39,810 bases of DNA from JAUIAI01 sp049680625 (GTDB lineage Bacteria; Pseudomonadota; Gammaproteobacteria; Burkholderiales; Burkholderiaceae_E), in NCBI GenBank assembly GCA_049680625.1, contig JBAUID010000215.1, positions 1 through 39,810 of the forward strand. Direction: 5' to 3'. Numbering within the stretch: the stretch's first letter is position 1; each line of letters opens with the position of its first letter. Positions 8,541-17,041 of the stretch are shown here, one piece after another. A program made the translations under genes and the position numbers. The notes below the pieces were generated by a model that had not been told where the DNA came from, made no database searches, and saw only the letters and a program-made list of their open reading frames with translations.

Positions 8541-10955
8541 TTAGTTGTCGTCCGCCACCGTCAGGCCAACAATGGCATCCAGGCTTCGAGCCGCCTGTTT
8601 GAGCAAACTTTCAAATGCCTGGCGTTGCTCTGACTGATTCGTTTGTGTCAGGCCACGATGCTCAATTAACTTATACCCGGTTTGGTATAAGGTTTTGGAA
8701 ACCGACTCGGGCGATGATATCTTGTCCTGTAACAATTTCTGCTTACCAAGCTTCAGACAGTTTGATACAAACTCGCCGGCCCTGGCTGATTCGTCCCGGC
8801 CATGCGATGCAAGCTGAGATGCCACCACTACGTAGGCATCAACAAAGGAGCGGAATACCCCGTGGGCGACCAACGGTCGTACGCTGCGCATGAGGCGGGC
8901 AACCGCATCAGGCGCATCCTTGCCGGCTGACAATGCCGTGCGCCAGCCGGGGAAACGGTCGTTAGCATAGGCAACCACCTCCTCCCGAAATCTAGGCTTG
9001 CGCGAAAAATAAAACTCAAACTTGAAAACACCACGCAAGCGAACCGCAAGATCAACAAAAATTTCAGCTGGATCGGTTGACCGGTTCGTTCCCGATTCCA
9101 AACCCCGATTGGCCAGTGTGTCCGCAGTCATCAGCAAAGACATCTCGACCAGTGCATCAACCAGGAAGTGATGAATGGCGGTATTGCGATAGTAGGCCGC
9201 CTTATGATGTTGCTCGGGTCGAATACTGTAAAGACGTTCTATGCCGTCGTCGTGATAGCTGACAATCCCGGTTTCATGCAACTGGCCCAGGGTAGCGCGC
9301 ACAGCATCATCACGGCGAAAGTCACTGTGGCCAACCAGCTCAATATGGCGTCGGCGAATGAAAATTGCGGCGGAACGCGCCAACAGCTGAATTTCCTGTA
9401 GTGTCATTGCCCGGGTGCCGCTGGCCAGCAGGATCAGCGTAATTACGGCGGTCGCTGTCACCGGGGTTGCCTTGTTCATCTGTAAGGCGACCTCGAATGC
9501 CAGGGTTTGCGACATCGAGCTCCTGTCGGCCTCGGGCATATCGGGCGGCAATGACAAGCCATAGCCGAGATCCGGCAGACTGATCGACTGACCAAAGCGT
9601 ACAAATATCTTGCCGTGGGATTTACCGCGCTTGAAAAACCGCAGCATCCAACCCATGCCTTCGGCCTTTTTGCTGCTACCTCGTTGCTCGATTGCGTAGT
9701 CTTCAACCTCGACAATCTGGTCGTAAGCAACCGTAACCGGCACGAAGGCGGCATTGAGCAACCGGGTGCGCAAAATCGACTCGACAACGTAGTTAAACAG
9801 GCCGAACCGCGGCGGCAATAACTTACCGGTACGTGATCGCGTTCCTTCAAGAGCCCACAGCAACGAAAAACGCTTTTCAATCAAGTGATCTATGTAGCGA
9901 CGAAACACTGTTTTGTAGATGGCATTATCCTGGAAGGAACGACGCAAAAATATAATGCCGGCACGTCGCGCAAGAGCGCCCACCCCGGGGGTGCTGAGAT
10001 TAATGCCTCCAAAAGTTAACGGTATGGGCAGGTTGGCATCAAACAACACGAGTGAAAACGCACAAGTGTCGAGCATCGACTTGTGACTGATTAAAAAAAT
10101 GACGGGACGATCGTGCATCATAGTGGCAACCTGTGCCAGCTGTTCAGCGACAACGTCGATAATTGGGTCGTGGCTGCTGCGGGCACCAGCCCGGTAAAGT
10201 GCGGTGATCAGGTCAACAGTAAACGGGGACTGTGATGCAGCCATCTCGCGCAGGTATCGCTCGGCACGCGCCTGCACCCGGGTTAACGGCAATTTGTCTT
10301 CGTCGGCGATCGACACGAGTTGTCGCTGGAATGCGCCGTCAGAAAACACCTGGTGCGGCAGCAACCGGGCAATCTTGTAGCGTGCGCCTCGGGCGACACG
10401 CTCAGCCAACTCGAGAACAAGGTAGGCCTGCTCTTGCACCCAGTCGGTGAACCGGGATCCGGCTGCAACTTGGATTGACCTTTGGGCACCAGGTTTTGCG
10501 CCATTTCGCTCAGGCCGGGCCTGGTAGTTTGCGTGGATATCTGCTGTCCAGGCACCGACCCCTTCGATAACCCGCATTCGCTCCGGATCGTTCTTAGCAA
10601 TCCATCGCCGGCGCCAGTACCCGGGCTGGGTAATTCGACCGTAAAAAAGATCTGACCCAAACGACGACACCCCGTCGCCACGAGACCGCGAAAACCAGGC
10701 GATTCTCAGCGGCTGGAACCACAACGCCGGCATCTGCAGGGCTGACGATTCCGTCAGCCAGGCCTGGCCAAGAATATTAGCCAGGCGACTTTGAGTCTGA
10801 CGCGTGCCCAGTCGGACAAAGTCCATCTTGACCGGGTGGACTTCGGAAATTTGTCGTGCCCACTGCTCAAGCATTACTGCCTCGAAACGATCGCGGGCAT
10901 CAAGCAAAAAGACAATATGCGTGCCTTGAGTCGTCGGCCAGCCGCCCCCAGACAT
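8541..10955 (-). CDS. plsB: Glycerol-3-phosphate 1-O-acyltransferase
   Basis: This large membrane-associated enzyme acylates glycerol-3-phosphate at position 1, the first step of phospholipid synthesis. The four acyltransferase blocks are visible in order: block I His291-x4-Asp296 (SHKSMLDT), block II GIIFLRRSF near 333, block III LEGTRSRTGKLLPPRFG near 370, and block IV FVPVTVAYD. The substrate-binding Arg in EGxR is present. The length of 804 residues from ATG 10955 is near the E. coli PlsB length. An earlier in-frame ATG at 11039 would overlap the upstream permease gene by 55 bases and adds residues of no recognisable similarity, so 10955 is preferred. No strong ribosome site is seen, which leaves the start uncertain. 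It follows the ABC exporter genes and may share their transcript. Confidence 0.92.
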   Translation of the reverse strand: MSGGGWPTTQGTHIVFLLDARDRFEAVMLEQWARQISEVHPVKMDFVRLGTRQTQSRLANILGQAWLTESSALQMPALWFQPLRIAWFSRSRGDGVSSFGSDLFYGRITQPGYWRRRWIAKNDPERMRVIEGVGAWTADIHANYQARPERNGAKPGAQRSIQVAAGSRFTDWVQEQAYLVLELAERVARGARYKIARLLPHQVFSDGAFQRQLVSIADEDKLPLTRVQARAERYLREMAASQSPFTVDLITALYRAGARSSHDPIIDVVAEQLAQVATMMHDRPVIFLISHKSMLDTCAFSLVLFDANLPIPLTFGGINLSTPGVGALARRAGIIFLRRSFQDNAIYKTVFRRYIDHLIEKRFSLLWALEGTRSRTGKLLPPRFGLFNYVVESILRTRLLNAAFVPVTVAYDQIVEVEDYAIEQRGSSKKAEGMGWMLRFFKRGKSHGKIFVRFGQSISLPDLGYGLSLPPDMPEADRSSMSQTLAFEVALQMNKATPVTATAVITLILLASGTRAMTLQEIQLLARSAAIFIRRRHIELVGHSDFRRDDAVRATLGQLHETGIVSYHDDGIERLYSIRPEQHHKAAYYRNTAIHHFLVDALVEMSLLMTADTLANRGLESGTNRSTDPAEIFVDLAVRLRGVFKFEFYFSRKPRFREEVVAYANDRFPGWRTALSAGKDAPDAVARLMRSVRPLVAHGVFRSFVDAYVVVASQLASHGRDESARAGEFVSNCLKLGKQKLLQDKISSPESVSKTLYQTGYKLIEHRGLTQTNQSEQRQAFESLLKQAARSLDAIVGLTVADDN

Positions 10956-10984
10956 CAGGCCGTTGCCTGCGTCCGCCGGGGACG

Positions 10985-11746
10985 TCAGGTTTTGAGACGG
11001 TAGCCGGTTTTGAATATCCACCAGACAATTGCCATGCAAAGCAGTAGAAAACCAATGATCGAAGCAATACTGATAACAATATTGACGTCAGCAATTTCGT
11101 AGAAACTCCAGCGAAACCCACTGATCAGGTAGAGCACCGGATTGAATAAGGTCACGGTTTTCCAGAACGGCGGTAACATCGAAATTGAATAAAAAGTGCC
11201 CCCCAGAAACGCTAGCGGCGTAATCACCAGTAGCGGCACAATCTGTAGTTTCTCGAAGTTATCAGCCCAGATTCCGATAATAAAACCCAGCAAACTGAAC
11301 GACACAGCCGTCAGTACCAGGAAGGTAAACATCCAGAACGGATGCGCAATATGAATTGGCACAAGCAAAGCTGCGGTGGCAAGAATAATAAGCCCAAGCA
11401 CCAGGGATTTTGTCGCCGCAGCACCGACATAACCCAGAACTATTTCGATGGGTGATATTGGGGCAGATAAATGCTCATAAATTGTTCCGGTGAATTTCGG
11501 AAAATAGATGGCAAATGCTGCATTTGAAATACTTTGGGTCAATAAAGAGAACATCATCAGCCCGGGCACAATAAACGCGCCATAACTCACACCGTCAACT
11601 TCGGTAATACGCGAGCCGATCGCCGATCCGAACACCACAAAATACAGTGCAGTTGAAATAACCGGCGAAACGATGCTTTGGAAAAGCGTGCGTCGGGTTC
11701 GTGCCATCTCAAACCGATAGATCGCACTGACGGCATACCAGTTCAT
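10985..11746 (-). CDS. ABC-2 type transporter permease
   Basis: A 253-residue integral membrane protein of the ABC-2 permease family (NodJ/YadH/DrrB-like). It has about six hydrophobic helices and the central ABC-2 region around SAPISPIEIVLGYVGAA. The motif LGGTFYSISMLPPFWK before the last helices is typical of YadH-like exporters. Its start overlaps the end of the ATPase gene by four bases (ATGA), so the two are translated together. With one permease and one ATPase the working exporter is likely a dimer of each. YadG/YadH-type systems have no firmly known substrate; lipid-linked or hydrophobic molecules are guessed, and plsB next door is compatible with an envelope role. Confidence 0.9.
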   Translation of the reverse strand: MNWYAVSAIYRFEMARTRRTLFQSIVSPVISTALYFVVFGSAIGSRITEVDGVSYGAFIVPGLMMFSLLTQSISNAAFAIYFPKFTGTIYEHLSAPISPIEIVLGYVGAAATKSLVLGLIILATAALLVPIHIAHPFWMFTFLVLTAVSFSLLGFIIGIWADNFEKLQIVPLLVITPLAFLGGTFYSISMLPPFWKTVTLFNPVLYLISGFRWSFYEIADVNIVISIASIIGFLLLCMAIVWWIFKTGYRLKT

Positions 11747-12669
11747 TGAGTTTCCTGAACAAGGGTTACAAAAATATCTTCGAGGGAACTCTGGGTGGTC
11801 TGAAGATCAGTAAATTGAACACCAGCTGCATCCAGACGACGCAGGACAGCAGAAATACCGGTTTCTTTTGCCGTTGTATTAAAGGTATACACAAGGCGCT
11901 TACCATCATCGAGCAACTGCAGTGCATCACTTTCCAAACCGGATGGCAGGGCCGTTAACGGCTCAGTCATTTCCAGGGTGAGCTGTTTTTTGCCGAGTTT
12001 GCGCATCAACTCAACTTTGTCCTCCACAACAATGATCTCACCATGATTGATCACTCCAACCCGGTCGGCGATTTCCTCGGCCTCTTCAATGTAGTGAGTG
12101 GTCAGAATTATGGTGACGCCGCCTGCGCGTAATTCTCGAACCAGGTTCCACATGTCTTTGCGCAGCTCAACATCCACCCCGGCGGTAGGTTCATCAAGGA
12201 ACAAGATGCGAGGCTCATGAGACAAGGCCTTTGCGATTAGTACCCGTCGCTTCATACCGCCTGACAAGGTCATGATCATGTTGTCTTTCTTGTCCCACAA
12301 AGACAATGACCGCAGAGTTTTTTCTATATGGGCCGGGTTAGTCGGCTTGCCAAATAAACCACGACTGAATGAAACTGTCGACCAGACTGTTTCAAATGCG
12401 TCGGTTGTAAGTTCTTGAGGCACCAGGCCGATCAGGGAGCGCGCCTGCCGGTAGTTGTTAATGACGTCGAAGCCGTCAACCGTTATCGACCCGCTGGTGG
12501 GGTTCACGATGCCGCAGATGGTACTAATTAAGGTGGTTTTGCCAGCACCGTTAGGCCCAAGCAGGGCGAGAATTTCGCCCTGACGGATGTTGAGACTAAC
12601 GTTTTTCAGTGCCTGGAAACCGCCTTCGAAGACTTTGGACAGGGAATCGATTTTTATCAGGGTTGTCAT
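11743..12669 (-). CDS. ABC transporter ATP-binding protein (YadG-like)
   Basis: A 308-residue ATPase of an exporter. Walker A is GPNGAGKTT at 38-46, the signature is LSGGM at 135-139, Walker B is LFLDEP at 156-161 (followed by TAGVD), and the switch His lies in TTHYIEEAEEIADRVG. The extra C-terminal domain of about 90 residues after the nucleotide-binding core is usual for the drug/lipid exporter branch (CcmA/NodI/YadG). It is the first gene of a leftward set with the permease and plsB. The start ATG at 12669 has only a weak upstream ribosome site. I see no reason to think it is inactive. Confidence 0.92.
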   Translation of the reverse strand: MTTLIKIDSLSKVFEGGFQALKNVSLNIRQGEILALLGPNGAGKTTLISTICGIVNPTSGSITVDGFDVINNYRQARSLIGLVPQELTTDAFETVWSTVSFSRGLFGKPTNPAHIEKTLRSLSLWDKKDNMIMTLSGGMKRRVLIAKALSHEPRILFLDEPTAGVDVELRKDMWNLVRELRAGGVTIILTTHYIEEAEEIADRVGVINHGEIIVVEDKVELMRKLGKKQLTLEMTEPLTALPSGLESDALQLLDDGKRLVYTFNTTAKETGISAVLRRLDAAGVQFTDLQTTQSSLEDIFVTLVQETQ

Positions 12670-12762
12670 CGCTGTAGTTTACGACGCAAACCGTCTGGCG
12701 TAGCTCATTTCCTTGTTGGCAGTTCTTTATTGTCAGTTCCTTTTAATTGCGAGCTGCCCGGT

Positions 12763-14448
12763 TTATGCGTTAAATCGATCAAGCACCGTTCCAGGCCCTT
12801 TGGTCATTTCGCAGTAGTCCTTACCATCATGGACCATCACCCCGTTGACCCACACCCCGTGAACGCCCACTGGCTGACGCACTGTTCGGATACCGCCACC
12901 GGGCAGGTCGTGCAGTTTCATTGGCGCACTGATACCAACCGTTGCCGGGTCAATCAACAACAAGTCTGCTGGCGCGCCTTCGACCAGTCGACCACGCTCC
13001 GGAATCCGAAAACAGTCGGCAGGATGGCTCGTTAAGCGCCGAATACCTTCAGCCAGCTCAAACTCTCCGGTCTCGCGTACCCAGTGCTGCAGGAAGTACA
13101 AACCGAAGCCTGCATCACAAAAATACAGTAAGTGAGCACCGGCATCTGACAAGGTCACCACCCCGGCGTTGTGTTTCAGCAGCCGGGCAACCCCTTGATC
13201 ATCATTCTGAAATAATTTGGCAATGAACCGGGTTTGCAGATTCTCTTCGAGCGCCAGGTCAAAAAAGGCATCCAGCGGGTCGCAGCCTCGCTGATGGGCC
13301 AGCTCTCCAATGGTCAGGCCGCGCAAGCCATCGTTCTTTGGCGTCGTTTCGCTGACTTCAAAATGATTCCAGTTGCCAAGGAACAAGATCCCTTTGGCCG
13401 GGTTTTCGAGATTCTTTCGAAATTCGGCCCGAAATTTTGGATCCGCATAAACAGCCGGCAACTGATCAGGTGGCAGGCCTTGTACGCGACTAAATGCGGA
13501 ATGGCTGTACAAGAGGTAAGGGTCGTTCAAGTCGAAGTCAAATGACAGCGGTTGGCAACTGGATAAAATCTGTACTTCGTGGCCACGCGCCTGAGCCTGG
13601 GCGGCCGCTTCGTAATATGTCAGGCATAGGTCGGGTTCCGCCTCGTTGTACATCGCGCGAATCGTCGAAATAAAACCGGGCCGCCCGGTCCGCTCAACAA
13701 TTTTTTCCATTTTTTCCGGAGAGAGCCTGGGGCCGGTAGCCGACATGAATACGCCACGGCCCGATTCACCCATGACATCAACCAGGCGGTCGAGCTCTGC
13801 ATCGGTGGCAATGGTTGACGGCATCGGTCGCCCGGCATAACCCGAATGATTCGGCGAGAATGATGATGCAAATCCGATGGCACCGGAGGTCATCGCCTCT
13901 CGGACCATGTCCTGCATTTTCTGCATTTCATCTTCGGTTGGCTCGGCCCGCTCAGATGCCCCTTCACCCATTACTGCGGTTCGGATAACTGAATGCCCGG
14001 CAAAGACCGCGGTATTCAGGTACGGACCGATACGCCGCAGCTGGTCCATATACTGCCCGAATGACTCGAACTGAAAATCGGTGCCAGTCAAGAGGGCTTG
14101 TAAGTCCATGCCTTCAACAACCGAGAGGTTTTTAAGCATGGTCTCCCGCTGCTCGGCAGGGCACGGTGCAATGCCAAAACCGCAGTTACCAATGACCGTT
14201 GTAGTAACCCCAAGCGCCGGAGACGGAGACATGGTTTTGTCCCAGGTGACCTGGGCATCGTAATGGGTATGCAGATCAACAATTCCGGGCATCAGGGACA
14301 AGCCATCAGCATCAATTGTCTGCGTCGCCGGCTCGTCTGTCGGGCCAATTGACCGAATCTTGCCGTCTGCAATGCCAACATCGGCCTGGACTGGCGGATT
14401 GCCCAGGCCGTCGTAAACCTGCGCACCACGTATAAGTAAGTCCAGCAT
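12763..14448 (-). CDS. N-acyl-D-amino-acid deacylase-type amidohydrolase
   Basis: A 561-residue metal-dependent hydrolase of the amidohydrolase superfamily, D-aminoacylase branch. The metal motif His60-x-His62 appears in VDLHTHYDAQ, and Cys89 in GNCGFGIAP corresponds to the metal-binding Cys known from D-aminoacylases. The C-terminal DAGAHLLYF holds the catalytic Asp, and the final beta-sandwich part (GAPADLLLIDP) is typical. Family members release D-amino acids from N-acyl-D-amino acids or open related cyclic amides; the exact substrate is not visible. The ATG at 14448, with GGGGGA just upstream, is chosen; the in-frame extension to 14589 crosses an A-rich repeat and lacks similarity. It is divergent from the scavenging island at 14.7 kb and could share its control region. 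Confidence 0.88.
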   Translation of the reverse strand: MLDLLIRGAQVYDGLGNPPVQADVGIADGKIRSIGPTDEPATQTIDADGLSLMPGIVDLHTHYDAQVTWDKTMSPSPALGVTTTVIGNCGFGIAPCPAEQRETMLKNLSVVEGMDLQALLTGTDFQFESFGQYMDQLRRIGPYLNTAVFAGHSVIRTAVMGEGASERAEPTEDEMQKMQDMVREAMTSGAIGFASSFSPNHSGYAGRPMPSTIATDAELDRLVDVMGESGRGVFMSATGPRLSPEKMEKIVERTGRPGFISTIRAMYNEAEPDLCLTYYEAAAQAQARGHEVQILSSCQPLSFDFDLNDPYLLYSHSAFSRVQGLPPDQLPAVYADPKFRAEFRKNLENPAKGILFLGNWNHFEVSETTPKNDGLRGLTIGELAHQRGCDPLDAFFDLALEENLQTRFIAKLFQNDDQGVARLLKHNAGVVTLSDAGAHLLYFCDAGFGLYFLQHWVRETGEFELAEGIRRLTSHPADCFRIPERGRLVEGAPADLLLIDPATVGISAPMKLHDLPGGGIRTVRQPVGVHGVWVNGVMVHDGKDYCEMTKGPGTVLDRFNA

Positions 14449-14548
14449 TTTTCCCCCTGATGAGAAATTGGTTAACCGGCTAGCAAGCCATGATAGTACC
14501 GCTGCCATGCTAGAGTATCCAGAGGATTCCAACCGTGGTTCCCTATAC

Positions 14549-14603
14549 GAAAACAAAGCGAAAACAAAGCGAAAACAAAGCAAAAACAACGCAAAAACAG
14601 CCG
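14549..14603. repeat. 11-bp tandem repeat with phased A-tracts
   Basis: Three exact copies of GAAAACAAAGC (14549-14581) are followed by one diverged copy (14582-14592) and a partial fifth. The unit length is close to one helical turn, so the A-tracts face the same side of the DNA and should produce a fixed bend. The repeat lies between the divergent starts of the amidohydrolase gene (14448) and the PHP-like gene (14697). Bent DNA in such a place could act in promoter strength or protein binding, or it may simply be a slippage-prone simple repeat. No clear -35/-10 pair could be assigned beside it. Confidence 0.75.
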
Positions 14604-14696
14604 TTCAATTCGATCGGGTGAGACCGCGGACCGAGTACCAAAAACTAGCTTGCAGCGCTGCCGGTCGGTCCGGCGGCCGAAAACGTCGGAGAAGAA

Positions 14697-16988
14697 ATGT
14701 CAAAAGATGTCGTAGCCACTGAATTGGTTGGAGCGGTTTGGCCGTCTACCGAGCCGGGGGAAGACCCGGTTCTTTATGGCCACGTTGAGTTGTCACCACG
14801 TGGCGCGTTTGAAGCCCGCAGCCTGCAAACCTTCCGCCTTGTTTACACCGTCGGTCGATACGGTATTGATGACACCGGCAGTATTCGTATCGTTTTCCGT
14901 TTTATGGGCGACTGGGGTGATTTTCAGACCCAGGACCCAACGGCATATAACTACGTGACCGCACAGTCAAGCAATCCGAATTCACGACTGACCGTTGCTT
15001 ACGGTAAGACGGCCCATCAACGACCATTTTTTCGTGCAGTGACGGTTCGGCTTCGTGGTGGCTACCTGAAAGAAGGTGACACAATCACGGTAGTTTTTGG
15101 TGACACCACTAAGGGCTCGCCGGGGATGCAGTTGCAAACCATGGCCGAAGCCGGCTTTGAGTTCAAGGTTCTGGCTGATGTTTGCTCTGTGGGTCATTAC
15201 ATTCCACTGCCCGAAACCCCGTACATCTCGGTAGTTCCCGGCCCTGCCCACTTGTGGCGAGCCGTGCTGCCGAGCCTGCGTCGTCCGGGTGAAGTATTTC
15301 GGCTTGGTATCAAAGCAGAAGACTTGTGGGGTAACCCGACAGATCTGGTGGCCGCCAGTTTCCGCTTCGAAGCCAACCTGCCAGTTGATGGCTTACCAGC
15401 AACCCTGGATTATCCACTGGGTGAAAAATCTGTGTCGGTTGACGGCCTTAGCTGCCAACAAGACGGCAACTTACGTATCCGGGTTATGCAGGGTGAGCAA
15501 TGTGTTGCGACTGCCGGGCCACTGATCATCCGCGACGGCAAAGTGTCCGGTTACTGGGGAGACTTGCACGGACAAAGTGGTGAGTCGATAGGTATCACGA
15601 CATCTCGCCAGTATTTCGATTTTGCCCGTAATAAATCTTTTTTGGATGTCACCGGCCATCAGGCCAACGATTTCCAGGTAAACAACGCATTCTGGAAATA
15701 CCTGAACGAGTTGACAGCGGAATATCACGAAGACAATCGCTTTGTGGTTTTCCCTGGCTACGAATGGTCGGGCAATACGGCAGTTGGCGGTGATCGGAAC
15801 GTATTCTTCCGACACGAAGGCCGGCAGATTCACCGCTCTTCCCATGCGCTGATCACCGACCGTTCTGATATTGCAACCGATGCGTATAACGCCGCGACAT
15901 TATTCGAAAAACTGGCTGACGAAGACTGCGTCGTCTACGCCCATGTGGGTGGGCGCTATGCCGATCCGGCCCAGGCCCACGACCCGAAGCTGGAAACCGC
16001 GATGGAAATCCATTCGGCCTGGGGTACGTTCGAGTGGTTACTGACCGACGGTTTTGCCCTGGGTCACCGCTGCGGCGTGGTGTGCAACAGTGATGGCCAC
16101 AAAGGACGACCCGGGGCAAGCTACCCCGGAGCCGCAACCTTTGGGGCCTATGGTGGTCTGACCTGTTTTTTAACCGATGACCTCACCCGCGACGGCATTT
16201 TTGAATGTCTGCGACGCCGTCATCATTACGCCACGACGGGTTGCCGCATGCATATGGATGTCCAGGTTCGCCTGCCAGAGGTTTCAACCCTGTATGAGCG
16301 TGACCCGGATGCTTTTAACAATCCGGTATCTCACCAGGTATCGCAGGTGATGATGGGCGATATTGTCCGAACCAAGGCCAACAGTGTCAGCCTTGATCTT
16401 GACATCGCCGCGCATGCGCCAATCGACCGGATAGAAGTGCGCAACGGCACAACCGTTGTACAGACGCTGCGGCCGTATAACGACAAGCAACTCGGCAACC
16501 GGGTTCGCGTCATCTGGAGCGGCGCGGAATACCGTGGCCGGGGCCGGCAGTCAACCTGGATTGGCAAAGCCCGGTTTCATGGTTGCCGAATCGAACGGAT
16601 GGAAAAGATCAACGCATGGAACCACGAACGCCTGCTCCGCCAGAACGGTGCGGACGCTGTTGAGTTCAATGCCATCACAACCGGTAATTTTGGTGGCTTT
16701 GACGCGTGGCTAGATGAAACCAATGCCGGCGAGCTGTCAATTGACTGCAATCATGGTCAACTGAAGATTCCGCTGGCCAGTATTGGAATCGATCATCACG
16801 TGCTGGACCTCGGCGGCCTGGACCGACAACTCAAAGTCTACCGCCTGCCTGCTGAGAACACAGCCCATGAAATGACGGCAACGGTTGAAATCCCGCTAAC
16901 CACAGGTAAAGACAACCCGTTATGGATCTGCGTCACCACCGAAGACGGATTCCAGGCATGGAGCAGCCCGGTGTTTGCAATCAGCTGA
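14697..16988 (+). CDS. PHP/DUF3604-like metallohydrolase
   Basis: A 763-residue protein with an N-terminal beta-rich part (about 1-270), a PHP-like metal-binding core (about 280-540) and a C-terminal beta-rich part. Candidate metal ligands are His291 in YWGDLHGQS, His321 and Asp325 in TGHQANDF, Glu356 in GYEWSGN, His416 in AHVGGR and Asp466/His468 in NSDGHKGRPG, which follow the order of ligands in PHP phosphoesterases. The first motif is HGQ rather than the common HxH. DUF3604 and CehA/McbA relatives hydrolyse esters or phosphoesters, but I know no defined function for this subtype. No signal peptide is seen. It starts at ATG 14697 with GGAGAAGA upstream and precedes a sulfatase by 53 bases, which suggests the two act on one substrate. 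Confidence 0.75.
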   Translation: MSKDVVATELVGAVWPSTEPGEDPVLYGHVELSPRGAFEARSLQTFRLVYTVGRYGIDDTGSIRIVFRFMGDWGDFQTQDPTAYNYVTAQSSNPNSRLTVAYGKTAHQRPFFRAVTVRLRGGYLKEGDTITVVFGDTTKGSPGMQLQTMAEAGFEFKVLADVCSVGHYIPLPETPYISVVPGPAHLWRAVLPSLRRPGEVFRLGIKAEDLWGNPTDLVAASFRFEANLPVDGLPATLDYPLGEKSVSVDGLSCQQDGNLRIRVMQGEQCVATAGPLIIRDGKVSGYWGDLHGQSGESIGITTSRQYFDFARNKSFLDVTGHQANDFQVNNAFWKYLNELTAEYHEDNRFVVFPGYEWSGNTAVGGDRNVFFRHEGRQIHRSSHALITDRSDIATDAYNAATLFEKLADEDCVVYAHVGGRYADPAQAHDPKLETAMEIHSAWGTFEWLLTDGFALGHRCGVVCNSDGHKGRPGASYPGAATFGAYGGLTCFLTDDLTRDGIFECLRRRHHYATTGCRMHMDVQVRLPEVSTLYERDPDAFNNPVSHQVSQVMMGDIVRTKANSVSLDLDIAAHAPIDRIEVRNGTTVVQTLRPYNDKQLGNRVRVIWSGAEYRGRGRQSTWIGKARFHGCRIERMEKINAWNHERLLRQNGADAVEFNAITTGNFGGFDAWLDETNAGELSIDCNHGQLKIPLASIGIDHHVLDLGGLDRQLKVYRLPAENTAHEMTATVEIPLTTGKDNPLWICVTTEDGFQAWSSPVFAIS

Positions 16989-17041
16989 TCTTTTTTCCAT
17001 TCACTTTGTCAGGCTAAACAAGACCGACCAGGAACTTTTTA

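Noticed and set aside
10955..11039. Longer PlsB starting at 11039
   Set aside because: It would overlap the permease coding region by 55 bases, and the added residues show no family similarity.
14449..14589. N-terminal extension of the D-aminoacylase-like protein
   Set aside because: It crosses the 11-bp A-rich repeat, has no similarity, and a strong ribosome site precedes ATG 14448.
14549..14603. A-rich repeat as a CRISPR array or origin iterons
   Set aside because: The units are 11 bp with no spacers, and there is no replication gene nearby.
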